From Pelobacter sp. (GTDB lineage: Bacteria > Desulfobacterota > Desulfuromonadia > Geobacterales > Pseudopelobacteraceae): a stretch of 64,000 nucleotides of DNA. The notes beneath the pieces are model-generated. The model made no database searches and was not told where the DNA came from. It saw only the letters and a program-made list of their open reading frames with translations. Both the position numbers and the translations under genes were made by a program. Of the stretch, positions 54,213 to 64,000 are shown one piece after another. The stretch is taken from positions 62,001-126,000 of the forward strand of contig JAVBXN010000050.1 in NCBI GenBank assembly GCA_030824515.1, in the 5' to 3' direction. How positions within the stretch are numbered: the stretch's first letter is position 1; every line of letters starts with the position of its first letter.

Positions 54213-54752
54213 ATGACGGAAAACACCGACAACCAGCCGGCGCCAGGCGCAACCACAACCCAAAGCCAGCGCGACTCGCTGCTTATGGAGATCAGTGCGG
54301 ACATCAAGCGTCTGTCTTATTTCTCCAACCGCGGATTGCTGGCCATGTCACTGTTCATGGTTGTCAGCATGATGGCATGGCGGGGTTTCCCCCTGCTTCC
54401 GCATCCGGACGACGTACGGGCCTTGCTCGGGGCTCCGCCGCCCCCCCACATGATCAACCTTGTGCTTCTGCTCTACACATTTTCCGCGATCATACTCAGC
54501 CTGTCCCGCATGATGGCCGGAGTCGAACATAAGAGCAGCTTTTGCCATGTCGGTTATCTGACCGCCTTTTTTCTGTTCTACCATTTCGCCAAAGCCCTGG
54601 ACGACAACTACTGGGCGGTTTTCGGATCCGGTATAACCATCCTCAGCGTGGAAAGTTACCGGATATGGAGCTATTGTAAAGAAGCATTGACCCGCAAACG
54701 TGAGCAACTGGAGTTTGTCAAAAGAAACGGCAGGATGCCGGTGGAAGAATAA
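54213..54752 (+). CDS. Membrane protein of unknown function
   Basis: 179 residues. A polar N-terminus of about 45 residues, a hydrophobic helix (LLAMSLFMVVSMMAW), then three more hydrophobic stretches (INLVLLLYTFSAIILSLSRMM, VGYLTAFFLFYHFAKAL, YWAVFGSGITILSVESYRIW), and a charged tail. I do not recognise a characterised family; it may be a small integral subunit of a respiratory complex since it follows the haem-sensor gene 48 bases later. The start at 54213 has no strong ribosome binding site. Confidence 0.65.
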   Translation: MTENTDNQPAPGATTTQSQRDSLLMEISADIKRLSYFSNRGLLAMSLFMVVSMMAWRGFPLLPHPDDVRALLGAPPPPHMINLVLLLYTFSAIILSLSRMMAGVEHKSSFCHVGYLTAFFLFYHFAKALDDNYWAVFGSGITILSVESYRIWSYCKEALTRKREQLEFVKRNGRMPVEE

Positions 54753-54817
54753 TCAGCTGCTCTACCGGGCAAATTAAACGGGATTATCTGCATATATCGC
54801 CAACCATAGTGACTGTG

Positions 54818-54850
54818 GCCGGATCCTTTTCCAGCCTCAACAGATCCGGC
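54818..54850 (+). terminator. Weak hairpin before the heat-shock operon
   Basis: GCCGGATC pairs with GATCCGGC across 17 bases; only a poor T run follows, so termination here is doubtful. Confidence 0.3.
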
Positions 54851-54904
54851 AGCTTTAAAATATGACTGCCGTGATCAATTAGATCTACTTTTCCTCAAAT
54901 CTCC

Positions 54905-54933
54905 TTGACAAAACACGGGGCACTTATTACCTT
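54905..54933 (+). promoter_or_regulatory. Sigma-70 promoter of the hrcA operon
   Basis: TTGACA (54905-54910) with TACCTT 17 bases further, placing the transcription start inside or just before the CIRCE element, as expected for HrcA repression. Confidence 0.65.
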
Positions 54934-54940
54934 TGAATTG

Positions 54941-54967
54941 TTAGCACTCAAAGGTGTCGAGTGCTAT
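54941..54967 (+). promoter_or_regulatory. CIRCE element, HrcA operator
   Basis: TTAGCACTC, 9 bases, GAGTGCTA: matches the CIRCE consensus inverted repeat TTAGCACTC-N9-GAGTGCTAA, with only the final base differing (T for A). It lies between the promoter and the hrcA ATG at 54985, so HrcA represses its own operon. Confidence 0.95.
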
Positions 54968-54984
54968 TTTTTTGGGGTCTTGCC

Positions 54985-56016
54985 ATGAATGTCGAACTTT
55001 CAGCACGCAGCAGACAGATACTGGAAGCAATTGTCGAAGACTACATCGCCACAGCCGAACCGGTCGGCAGTAGCGCCGTCGCGCGCCGTCACGCCATGAC
55101 GCTCTCATCCGCCACGGTGCGCAACGTAATGGCCAACCTGGAAGAGATGGGGCTGCTTACTTCACCTCATACATCCGCCGGCAGAATCCCCACAGAGAAA
55201 GCCTACCGCTTTTACGTTGATTCACTGGTTGCATTGCGTCAGGTCAGTCGTGATGAAAAACGCCAGATCATCAATCATTGCAGAAAGGCCGGCGCCGGGC
55301 TTTCCGACATACTGAAAGAAACCAGCCGCACCCTGTCGCAACTCTCAAACTACATGGGCATCGTTGTCGCCCCCAGTTTCAACTCGGATGTATTCCGCCA
55401 CATCGAGTTCATCCGCCTGGGCCACCGCAAGATCCTGGCCATCCTGGTTTCCAGCAACGGAGCAGTCCAAAACCGCCTGATAGAAACCGAAGAGGACCAC
55501 GACCCGGAAGAACTGGTCAGAATGGGCAATTACCTCAACGGGATGATGCAGGGCTTGACGATCACCCAGGCACGTGAACGCGTTCTGGCAGAGATGAAGA
55601 ACGAAAAAACGAAGTACGACCATCTCATGTCCCGCGCCCTCCGCATCAGTGAACAGGCTGTTACAGTTGACGGCGACGACGTTTTCGTGGAAGGACAGGC
55701 CCGCATACTTGATCAGCCCGAGTTCAGCGATGCGGCCAGAATGAAGGAGATCTACGAGGCTTTTGAAAAGAAGGGGATCATTCTCCAGCTGTTGTCACGC
55801 TGCATGTCCGCGGATGGAGTACAGATCTACATCGGGTCTGAAACATCCCTAAGTCGCTCGGCCGGTGTCAGCCTGGTAACATCCCGCTTTGTCACCAGCA
55901 GCAACACGGTCGGAATGCTGGGAGTGATCGGCCCAACCCGCATGGGGTATTCCAGTGTAATCCCGATCGTTGACTACACGGCCAGAATGATCAGCCGCCT
56001 GCTGAGTGAAGCTTGA
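54985..56016 (+). CDS. hrcA: Heat-inducible transcription repressor HrcA
   Basis: 343 residues from the ATG at 54985; the open frame reaches a GTG at 54961 but that codon is inside the CIRCE repeat. N-terminal winged helix (RSRQILEAIVEDYIATAEPVGS, LSSATVRNVMANLEEMGLL), then the HrcA domain with GRIPTEKAYRFYVDSLV and the late IGPTRMGYSSVIPIVDYT motif. It binds CIRCE and represses the heat-shock operon until GroE is overloaded. First gene of hrcA-grpE-dnaK-dnaJ. Confidence 0.97.
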   Translation: MNVELSARSRQILEAIVEDYIATAEPVGSSAVARRHAMTLSSATVRNVMANLEEMGLLTSPHTSAGRIPTEKAYRFYVDSLVALRQVSRDEKRQIINHCRKAGAGLSDILKETSRTLSQLSNYMGIVVAPSFNSDVFRHIEFIRLGHRKILAILVSSNGAVQNRLIETEEDHDPEELVRMGNYLNGMMQGLTITQARERVLAEMKNEKTKYDHLMSRALRISEQAVTVDGDDVFVEGQARILDQPEFSDAARMKEIYEAFEKKGIILQLLSRCMSADGVQIYIGSETSLSRSAGVSLVTSRFVTSSNTVGMLGVIGPTRMGYSSVIPIVDYTARMISRLLSEA

Positions 56017-56054
56017 CCGTCAGACCACTAAACAATAAAAGGACAAGATAGATC

Positions 56055-56606
56055 ATGGAAACAAAGGACAGCGTAGAACTTACCACAGTGGAGAACGCAT
56101 CGACCGAAGAGAGCGCCACCGAACCGGAAGCGGAAACAGCCGCCTCTGTCGAGGAACAACTTCAGGCCAAGGAAAAAGAGGCCCGTGACAACTGGGACCG
56201 TTTTGTACGGGAACGGGCAGACCTGGAAAATTACCGCAAGCGGGTCAATCGCGAGAAAGAGGAACTTCTCAACTACGGCAACAAATCATTGATCGAAGAG
56301 ATTTTGCCGGTAATCGACAACCTGGAGCGGGCCCTGGAGCATGCCTCGGAAGACGGCTTGGGAGCGGTCATCGAAGGTATCCGCATGACACACGGCATGC
56401 TGCTGGCGGCCCTCAAGAAATTCAACGTCACCCAGATAGAAGCCGCCGGAGCCCCGTTCGACTCGGCCTATCACCAGGCCATGGCCCAGGTTCCTACCGA
56501 TGAATACCCACCCAACACAGTGGTCGAAGTATTTCAGAAGGGCTACATGCTTAAGGAACGTCTGCTGCGCCCGGCCATGGTGACCGTGGCAACGCCTGCA
56601 AAATAA
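56055..56606 (+). CDS. grpE: Nucleotide exchange factor GrpE
   Basis: 183 residues. An acidic disordered N-terminus ([20 protein letters not shown]), a long coiled coil containing [19 protein letters not shown], and the beta-domain with the conserved [21 protein letters not shown] that inserts into the DnaK nucleotide-binding domain. Speeds ADP release from DnaK. AAAAGGA upstream of the ATG; 38 bases after hrcA and 79 before dnaK. Confidence 0.97.
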   Translation: METKDSVELTTVENASTEESATEPEAETAASVEEQLQAKEKEARDNWDRFVRERADLENYRKRVNREKEELLNYGNKSLIEEILPVIDNLERALEHASEDGLGAVIEGIRMTHGMLLAALKKFNVTQIEAAGAPFDSAYHQAMAQVPTDEYPPNTVVEVFQKGYMLKERLLRPAMVTVATPAK

Positions 56607-56685
56607 TTTTTCTTCAGACCTTGTTTTTTAGCGAACAGATGAATACCTTCAAAATAGAGGAATTTCAAAGGAGGACTAATAAGTC

Positions 56686-58602
<1,917 letters not shown>

Positions 58603-58628
58603 ACCGGCAGAACAGCCGGTGTGACACC

Positions 58629-58659
58629 GTAGGGACGGGTTTTTCAAACCCGCCCCTAC
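58629..58659. repeat. Palindromic repeat between dnaK and dnaJ
   Basis: GTAGGGACGGGTTT and AAACCCGCCCCTAC, 14-base arms with one mismatch over a 3-base loop. The same GTAGGGGCGGGTTTGAAACCCGC-type motif is a known dispersed palindrome in several bacterial genomes. It would fold in the mRNA between dnaK and dnaJ and may reduce dnaJ expression. Confidence 0.6.
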
Positions 58660-58688
58660 ATTCATTTTGAAACTAAAGGAACCTGACT

Positions 58689-59822
58689 GTGGCTAACGCG
58701 GAAAAACGTGACTATTACGAGGTGCTTGGCGTACATCGCAACGCCTCTGAGACTGAAATCAAAAAGGCCTTCCGTAAGCAGGCGATCCAGTTTCACCCGG
58801 ATAAAAATCCGGGAGATAAGGCATCAGAAGACAAGTTCAAGGAAGCTACCGAAGCTTACGAGGTGCTGTCCGACGCCCAAAAACGCGCCCAGTATGATCA
58901 GTTCGGCCACGCCGGCGTATCCGGGGCCGGCGGATATTCGGGAGGAGGGTTTGGCGGATTTGGCGCTGGCACCCCTTTCGGAGACATATTCGGTGATATA
59001 TTCGGCGACATATTCGGAGGTGGCGGTGGAGGACGTGGCCGTAGCCAGGGAAGACGCGGCGATGACCTGCTCTACAACATGGAGATCAGCTTCGAGGAAG
59101 CCGCTTTCGGAGTCGAAAAGAAGATCGAAGTTCCCTTTGCCAAGCGCTGCGGCACCTGCAACGGTTCAGGAGCCAAGCCCGGAACGGACCCCAAGGTCTG
59201 TCCGACCTGCCGCGGAGCCGGCCAGGTGCGTTACCAGCAGGGTTTTTTCAGTGTCAGTAAGACTTGTGGTCAATGCAACGGCGAAGGAAAGGTAGTGGAC
59301 AACCCATGCCCGGATTGCCGCGGCAAGGGCAGTATCAAAGACACCAAGATGCTGTCGGTCAAGGTGCCTGGCGGTGTGGAAACCGGATCACGCCTGAAGC
59401 TTACCGGTGAAGGGGGCCAGGGCAAAGGCGGCCCCAACGGAGACCTGTACGTTGCCATCAGCGTTGCGGAGCACGCTCTGTTCCAGCGCGAAGATAACAA
59501 TGTGATTTGCGAGATTCCGATCAGCTTTATCCAGGCCTCCCTGGGGTGCGAGTTCGATGTTCCGACCCTTGACGGAAAAGTAGCCATGAAAATTCCCGAA
59601 GGCACCCAGTCAGGAAAGATCTACCGCCTGAAAGGCAAGGGAATCCCCTCGCTGCAGGGATATGGGCGAGGCGATCAGCTGGTTGTTATCAGGGTGGAAA
59701 CACCAACCAATCTCAACCGTAAGCAGAAAGAACTGCTGGAAGAGTTCGCCAAAATCAGCGGGGAGGATGTCCACCCGATGAAAAAGGGCTTTCTCGATAA
59801 AGTCATGGATTTTCTGAGTTGA
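58689..59822 (+). CDS. dnaJ: Chaperone protein DnaJ (Hsp40)
   Basis: 377 residues, GTG start with AAAGGAA upstream. J domain ([28 protein letters not shown] at HPDK), a Gly/Phe-rich linker, four zinc-binding CXXCXGXG-type repeats ([32 protein letters not shown]) and two C-terminal substrate-binding domains. Stimulates the DnaK ATPase and delivers clients. Standard class A DnaJ and the last gene of the heat-shock unit. Confidence 0.98.
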   Translation: MANAEKRDYYEVLGVHRNASETEIKKAFRKQAIQFHPDKNPGDKASEDKFKEATEAYEVLSDAQKRAQYDQFGHAGVSGAGGYSGGGFGGFGAGTPFGDIFGDIFGDIFGGGGGGRGRSQGRRGDDLLYNMEISFEEAAFGVEKKIEVPFAKRCGTCNGSGAKPGTDPKVCPTCRGAGQVRYQQGFFSVSKTCGQCNGEGKVVDNPCPDCRGKGSIKDTKMLSVKVPGGVETGSRLKLTGEGGQGKGGPNGDLYVAISVAEHALFQREDNNVICEIPISFIQASLGCEFDVPTLDGKVAMKIPEGTQSGKIYRLKGKGIPSLQGYGRGDQLVVIRVETPTNLNRKQKELLEEFAKISGEDVHPMKKGFLDKVMDFLS

Positions 59823-59829
59823 AACCACG

Positions 59830-59862
59830 GAGCCCGCCTAAAAGCGGGCTCACTTATTTTCT
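59830..59862 (+). terminator. Terminator of the heat-shock operon
   Basis: GAGCCCGC-CTAAAA-GCGGGCTC, an 8-pair stem followed by ACTTATTTTCTT, 8 bases after the dnaJ stop. Confidence 0.85.
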
Positions 59863-59933
59863 TGCCTACGCGGATGATATCTTTTAATATTCACGATCAA
59901 ATCTGTTAACCGGCCAGCAGGGGAGAGCGTTAA

Positions 59934-60272
59934 ATGGATAAACAGCAACTGGTTGAAAAGACCACCGAAACGTTGCGTCCCTTTGAAACCGCCAATGTGA
60001 TCAATACCATGCAGACCTTGACCATAGAAAAGGTATTTTCTCATCCAGCGGTGCTGTTTTTCATACTTGCAGTTTTCTTCTTCGGAGTAATCAAGCGTTC
60101 AAAACCTGTGCTGCTGACATTGTTCATGCTGATTGGTCTGATTGTAATCCTGCGTTATGCCATGCCGACCCCGGGTGACGACATCTCTATGAAATCAATG
60201 CTGCCCTTCATCGGAGGGGGTTTGGTGGTCGGCGGCGTAATCATCTATTTTTCACTAATAAAATCAGACTGA
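59934..60272 (+). CDS. Small membrane protein of unknown function
   Basis: 112 residues. An amphipathic N-terminal 40 residues, then two adjacent hydrophobic helices (AVLFFILAVFFFGVI and LLTLFMLIGLIVILRYAM) and a third near the C-terminus (IGGGLVVGGVIIYFSLI). GGGGAGAG precedes the ATG. No family recognised. It is followed 24 bases later by the small dihaem cytochrome, so the two may form a membrane electron-transfer unit (inference). Confidence 0.7.
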   Translation: MDKQQLVEKTTETLRPFETANVINTMQTLTIEKVFSHPAVLFFILAVFFFGVIKRSKPVLLTLFMLIGLIVILRYAMPTPGDDISMKSMLPFIGGGLVVGGVIIYFSLIKSD

Positions 60273-60296
60273 ATATTCTCAAAGGAACAGATACAT

Positions 60297-60608
60297 ATGA
60301 AAATTGATAAACGAGACTGGCTGTTTGTAGGGGTAATTGTTTTGGTAGTCGGCACATTCATCGGAATTTCGGGAAAAGAGAAAACGACCGTGGTGCCAAA
60401 CAACGCAATGCACAAGGTTGTCTACGACGCAGCCTACAAGAACGCACCCGGCCCGGATGCGCCATTGTTCAAGCGGACTTTCTTCAAACCGGACAAGAAG
60501 GCGGCCGAAGTATACTGCGAACCATGTCACAAAGAAAAAGGGGTCCCCTTCCCTCCCAACCACCCTCCCAAGAACCGCTGTCTGTTCTGCCACAAGTTGA
60601 AACAGTAA
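60297..60608 (+). CDS. Small membrane-anchored dihaem cytochrome c
   Basis: 103 residues. An uncleaved N-terminal helix (WLFVGVIVLVVGTFIGIS) anchors a short periplasmic domain with two CXXCH sites near the C-terminus, CEPCH and CLFCH, separated by a Pro-rich loop (GVPFPPNHPPKNR). It fits a small periplasmic electron shuttle or donor. AAAGGA precedes the ATG. Followed by a terminator. Not assigned to a named family. Confidence 0.85.
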   Translation: MKIDKRDWLFVGVIVLVVGTFIGISGKEKTTVVPNNAMHKVVYDAAYKNAPGPDAPLFKRTFFKPDKKAAEVYCEPCHKEKGVPFPPNHPPKNRCLFCHKLKQ

Positions 60609-60609
60609 A

Positions 60610-60648
60610 AAGAGGCCGCAGTCGCTAAATCAGCTACTGCGGCCTCTT
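60610..60648. terminator. Bidirectional terminator
   Basis: AAGAGGCCGCAGT pairs perfectly (13 bases) with ACTGCGGCCTCTT across a 13-base loop between the dihaem cytochrome gene and the convergent GTPase gene. The T run is on the minus side (TTTTACTG). Confidence 0.75.
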
Positions 60649-60703
60649 CATATGATAATGAGTCGTTGCAATGATACTGTGCAACTGCCAAAAGCGGCAG
60701 TTC

Positions 60704-61603
60704 CTACTCCCCGTCGCAAGTATGCGGCAATTTTTCCTCATCCGGCTTGATTTCATCAGCTGTAATGCCAACGACGTCTCCAGGTGTTTCCAGGCTGACC
60801 CGCCCGATCTTTCCCGCCCGCAGCTCCCTCAAGAAGGCTTCCGCCGCCCGGTGCACATCAATCCCCCCACCGCTGACAAGGCATCCCAATCGCCGTCCGA
60901 TCATCTCCAGGAGCGCTGAAGGGGTTTCCGGCATACATTCCAGTTTATAGCGTTCACCAAGCAGTTGCGGATAGCGACGCATCATGAATTCCGCGGCAAA
61001 GAGGCCAACGCAGGTATAATCCAGGGCACTGGCTCCGATTGCGCCACTGGTGGCAAGCCGGTAAGCCACGTCCTGATCAGCCATGTCCGGCCAGAGTACA
61101 CCTGGTGTATCGGAAAGAATGATACCGTTGCGCAGGTCGATCTGCTGGTTGCAAGTGGTGATGGCCGGTTTGTCACCAACCTTCGCCATGTTTCTGCCTG
61201 CCAGCGTGTTGATCAGGGTGGACTTGCCGACATTCGGAATACCGAACACCATGGCCCGCAAAGGCCAGCCGGGGCGACCACGGTTCGGCGCCAACCGTTG
61301 ACAGAGCTTGATCAACTGCTTGGTTTCCGAATGCTGCTTGGCCGATATCGGCAACGCGTAAACGCCTTCCTCTTTTTCGAAATCACGGATCCAGGCCTTG
61401 GTAACGGCAGGATCGGCCAGATCATGTTTATTCAGCAACTTGATGCAGGGCTTGTTGCGCCGTATATCCCGAAGCTGATGATTGGAGCTGGAAAATGGCA
61501 GGCGGGCATCCAGCACTTCAATGACTACATCGATCTTGCGTATTGCTTCGGACATTTTTTCCAGAGCCTTGCTCATATGCCCCGGATACCATCTAATCGT
61601 CAT
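60704..61603 (-). CDS. ylqF: Ribosome biogenesis GTPase YlqF/RbgA
   Basis: 299 residues from the ATG at 61603, where the family signature begins at once (TIRWYPGHMSKALEKM); a longer frame to 61657 is not supported. Circularly permuted GTPase: G4 (LLNKHDLAD) near residue 60 precedes G1 (GIPNVGKSTLIN) near 125 and G3 (DTPGVLWPD) near 172. The C-terminal domain is the usual YlqF helical part. It acts in late assembly of the 50S subunit. Stand-alone gene. Confidence 0.94.
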   Translation of the reverse strand: MTIRWYPGHMSKALEKMSEAIRKIDVVIEVLDARLPFSSSNHQLRDIRRNKPCIKLLNKHDLADPAVTKAWIRDFEKEEGVYALPISAKQHSETKQLIKLCQRLAPNRGRPGWPLRAMVFGIPNVGKSTLINTLAGRNMAKVGDKPAITTCNQQIDLRNGIILSDTPGVLWPDMADQDVAYRLATSGAIGASALDYTCVGLFAAEFMMRRYPQLLGERYKLECMPETPSALLEMIGRRLGCLVSGGGIDVHRAAEAFLRELRAGKIGRVSLETPGDVVGITADEIKPDEEKLPHTCDGE

Positions 61604-61927
61604 ATGCGTGTTCTTTCCAATTCGTTGTGTGAGATTCAGCAATCGCCATAGTAACACAAATTGAGCGTTACTGTGTTGTTATCTGTGATTTTACGGATAA
61701 AATACAACAGCGGTCATTGATCGGGATCATCCAGCTTTTCAAAACTACGGACAGCTGAAATTCCCGTCCGGATGTCGGCATGATCTGGACTTAAGCTGTT
61801 TTTTATGTACAAATTATTAATTACAAGTATATTTATGCGGAATACATTATAACCCGGCGGTAGCCGCTAACACACACCCGGCAACATTTTTCCGCATGAA
61901 TTAGCAGCTGATCGTGGGAGTTTTACC
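61604..61927. other. Noncoding region upstream of the diguanylate cyclase gene
   Basis: No gene is supported in these 324 bases. Weak inverted repeats (GCGGTAGCCGC near 61857, AACACA/TGTGTT near 61655-61676) were seen but no riboswitch core or clear promoter was recognised. Confidence 0.5.
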
Positions 61928-63169
61928 ATGAGACCCTTATCCGATGTAATTCAGAATCTTGGAGCCAATGATTCACCGGAAAGATTCAAACGGATCTACC
62001 TCCTGCTGGCTTTTTCATGTCTGGTTCTGATCCTTGCACTGTCATTCACAGTCATATCCCGCCAAAACAAAAACAATCTGATTGAAGATGCAGGGTTTCA
62101 CTCGGGAAAAATAGCAGCAGCACTGCTTTCCAGTGAAAGTGACATAATCCAGACAAAGACAATTGACGGGATCAAAACCCTTGCGATAGAGGCATCCCAG
62201 ATACCTTCCCTTGACCATAATATCAGGGTTTTTCTGCACCCGTTCAGTATCGTCAAAATAAAGATATATAGCATGAACAGGCGTATCATCTACTGCACCG
62301 ATCAATCGCTGATCGGCAAATCGGACAGAAACAATCTGCGCCTTGCCAACGCCTTGGCCGGTCAGCGGCAGACAATTATAAAAGACATGCAGAGCGTCAC
62401 CGACCTGGCTGATGAAAGGCGACTGGAGGTCGATGTTGCCGAAGTCTATGTGCCGGTGCGTGACGAGCAGGGGCAGATCGTCGGCGCCTTTGAGCTCTAT
62501 AATGACATCAGTGACCTGAAAATCGGCTTTCAGAGACACCTGACATCTTCATTGGCAACAATATTCATTGCACTGCTGTTCTTGTCGTTCACATCATACG
62601 TTGTGATAACCAGAGAATCCGCAGCCCTTCGCACAGCCTATCAACTGCTCGAAACCCTGGCCACCACCGATGCACTGACCGGGATATACAACCGCAGGCA
62701 ACTGCTGGCTCGTGCCGCTGAACTGTATTCGATGATGCAACGTTCACGGGACAAGGTAACAGAAGGAATCGGACTGGGGGTAGTGATGATCGATGTGGAC
62801 TACTTCAAAATGGTCAACGATACTCATGGCCATCTGGTGGGGGACAGCATCCTGAACGACCTGACCAAAAGAATCGAGACGGCCCTGCGGCCATACGACG
62901 TCTTCGGCCGCTACGGTGGAGAGGAATTCATGATTTTTCTTCCCAACACATCCCGTGATGAAGCCAAGATGATCTCCTGCCGGGTACTGAATGCCGTCAG
63001 CGGACAGCCCTATTATGCCGGCGAACAGTCCCTGACGGTAACAACCAGTATCGGATGCACATGGACCGACGGCAGCGATGAAAGCCTGGACACTGTTTTG
63101 AGCCGGGTAGACAATCTGCTTTACGAGGCCAAGCGCAACGGCAGGAACCAGGTTTTCTGCCGTTTCTGA
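61928..63169 (+). CDS. Membrane diguanylate cyclase
   Basis: 413 residues. TM1 about 29-47, a periplasmic sensor of about 145 residues (Cache-like: AALLSSESDIIQTKTIDGIK, VPVRDEQGQIVGAFELYNDISDLK), TM2 about 205-225, then a GGDEF domain from about 245. The active site reads RYGGEEFMIFL, with an RPYD product-inhibition I-site five residues before it. It makes cyclic di-GMP from GTP. No EAL domain. GGGAG precedes the ATG. Stand-alone; it may set surface or biofilm behaviour in response to a periplasmic ligand. Confidence 0.95.
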   Translation: MRPLSDVIQNLGANDSPERFKRIYLLLAFSCLVLILALSFTVISRQNKNNLIEDAGFHSGKIAAALLSSESDIIQTKTIDGIKTLAIEASQIPSLDHNIRVFLHPFSIVKIKIYSMNRRIIYCTDQSLIGKSDRNNLRLANALAGQRQTIIKDMQSVTDLADERRLEVDVAEVYVPVRDEQGQIVGAFELYNDISDLKIGFQRHLTSSLATIFIALLFLSFTSYVVITRESAALRTAYQLLETLATTDALTGIYNRRQLLARAAELYSMMQRSRDKVTEGIGLGVVMIDVDYFKMVNDTHGHLVGDSILNDLTKRIETALRPYDVFGRYGGEEFMIFLPNTSRDEAKMISCRVLNAVSGQPYYAGEQSLTVTTSIGCTWTDGSDESLDTVLSRVDNLLYEAKRNGRNQVFCRF

Positions 63170-63192
63170 GCTATTAAACAGACAGTGCCGTT

Positions 63193-64000
63193 TCAGTAAA
63201 GCTCGTACTTCAACAAGCGGCATTCGATCGGCCCATTGAAAAGAACATAACGCCGTGAGGCTTTCAGGCCGATATACTTGGCCAATTCCAGATTTCCTGT
63301 CAGTACAAATCCGGTCCACCCCCGGCAGCGTTTTTTCATAATATCGCCGATCTGGCAATACAACTCCCTCAAGTCCTCATCCGCTCCCATGCGCATGCCA
63401 TATGGCGGGTTGATAATAATCACCCCACGGTCACCCTGGGGCTGAAACTCCTGAAGAGCAGCGTGGAAGAAATGTACCTGCCCCTCAAGGCCGGCCTTGG
63501 CGATATTGCGACCGGCCAGCAGAAGCGCCCGGTTATCCAGATCGTACCCGGTTACCAGACCGGGCGGTACTGTCCTGACTCCAGTTTCGGCCTCTCTTAA
63601 CAAATTCTCCCACAACCGGCGGTCAAAATCCAGCCAGCGCTGAAATCCGAATGAACGCTGCAGACCAGGCGGCATCCGCGCCGCCAACAGGGCCGCTTCG
63701 GCAGGGATTGTACCGGAGCCGCACATGGGATCCACCAGCGGAACGGAGCCATCCCAACCGGTCAGGGCGACAACGGCGGCAGCCAGGGTTTCACGGAGCG
63801 GCGCCTCGTTGCGTTCGATGCGATAGCCGCGACGGTCAAGCGAATCACCGGAACTGTCCAGGCTGACGGTACAGATGTTCTTGTGCAGATGCACGTTGAT
63901 GCGGACGTCCGGAGCATCAGTATTCACATTGGGGCGACGGCCGCATGCCTCACGAATCCGATCCACAATCGCATCCTTGGTCTTAAGCGACACGAATCCG
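63193..64000 (-). CDS. THUMP-type RNA methyltransferase, N-terminus cut by window edge
   Basis: Partial: the frame stays open through the right edge, with GGA TTC codons before the GTG at 63993, so the N-terminal THUMP domain lies outside. What is seen is a class I SAM-dependent domain: VDPMCGSGTIPAEAALLAARMPPG binds SAM and IINPPYGMRM is the NPPY catalytic motif of N2-guanine methyltransferases. The family includes RlmL, which methylates 23S rRNA; the exact target is not fixed from this fragment. Confidence 0.9.
   Translation of the reverse strand, partial: GFVSLKTKDAIVDRIREACGRRPNVNTDAPDVRINVHLHKNICTVSLDSSGDSLDRRGYRIERNEAPLRETLAAAVVALTGWDGSVPLVDPMCGSGTIPAEAALLAARMPPGLQRSFGFQRWLDFDRRLWENLLREAETGVRTVPPGLVTGYDLDNRALLLAGRNIAKAGLEGQVHFFHAALQEFQPQGDRGVIIINPPYGMRMGADEDLRELYCQIGDIMKKRCRGWTGFVLTGNLELAKYIGLKASRRYVLFNGPIECRLLKYELY

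Overview
The window looks like the chromosome of a metal-reducing Desulfobacterota of the Geobacter group. The main reasons are several very large multihaem c-type cytochromes that alternate CXXCH with CX4CH sites, a cluster matching the Geobacter CbcBA/OmcQ inner-membrane cytochrome module, haem-binding sensor kinases paired with NtrC-type (sigma-54) regulators, a PEP-CTERM protein, and an ordinary hrcA-grpE-dnaK-dnaJ heat-shock operon. No rRNA, tRNA, insertion sequence, phage gene or CRISPR array was found.

Layout. (A) 1-5160, minus strand: a possible operon of a secreted carboxypeptidase-regulatory-like protein, a secreted TPR protein with a possible actin-like (Ppx/GppA-type) domain, a B12-binding radical SAM enzyme and a truncated family 2 glycosyltransferase. 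(B) 5281-22774, minus strand: a haem-sensor histidine kinase and sigma-54 response regulator, a near-consensus sigma-54 promoter (19861-19876), then a run of secreted genes: an NHL/Ig-like/dockerin-like protein and cytochromes with 4, 27, 35 and 11 candidate haem sites. It ends in a 20-residue ORF with a strong ribosome binding site (5330-5392) that the usual gene length cut-offs would miss, followed by two tandem terminators. (C) 22925-29060: a small conserved protein, a murI-GerMN-metH operon, and glgC on the plus strand. (D) 29175-36895: a giant secreted protein with nine SdrD-B-like repeats and nine Cys-rich calcium-loop repeats, and a PEP-CTERM protein with a putative sigma-54 promoter. 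(E) 37220-45685: ferritin-like protein, WrbA, pirin, a molybdenum hydroxylase (2Fe-2S and Mo subunits) with its XdhC and MocA-type maturation factors, a ferredoxin-nitroreductase fusion, and a DUF523/DUF1722 protein. (F) 45801-54752: a second haem-sensor kinase and sigma-54 regulator, followed by two small paralogous membrane proteins around a degenerate receiver, CbcA-, CbcB- and OmcQ-like cytochromes, and a kinase-less haem-sensor protein. (G) 54905-60608: CIRCE-controlled hrcA-grpE-dnaK-dnaJ, a small membrane protein and an anchored dihaem cytochrome. (H) 60704-64000: YlqF/RbgA GTPase, a diguanylate cyclase and a truncated THUMP RNA methyltransferase.

How the parts fit. Regions B and F are each a sensing-plus-respiration unit: a periplasmic c-type haem sensor, an NtrC-family activator beside a sigma-54 promoter, and the electron-transfer proteins that promoter would drive. 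In F the path would run from menaquinol through CbcB/CbcA to a periplasmic dodecahaem wire. In B the products look extracellular or outer-surface. The least familiar element is the 20-residue Cys-terminal peptide at the end of the B operon, next to a radical SAM/B12 enzyme and secreted proteins of unknown role in A. All functional statements rest on sequence motifs and family knowledge; no database search was run.
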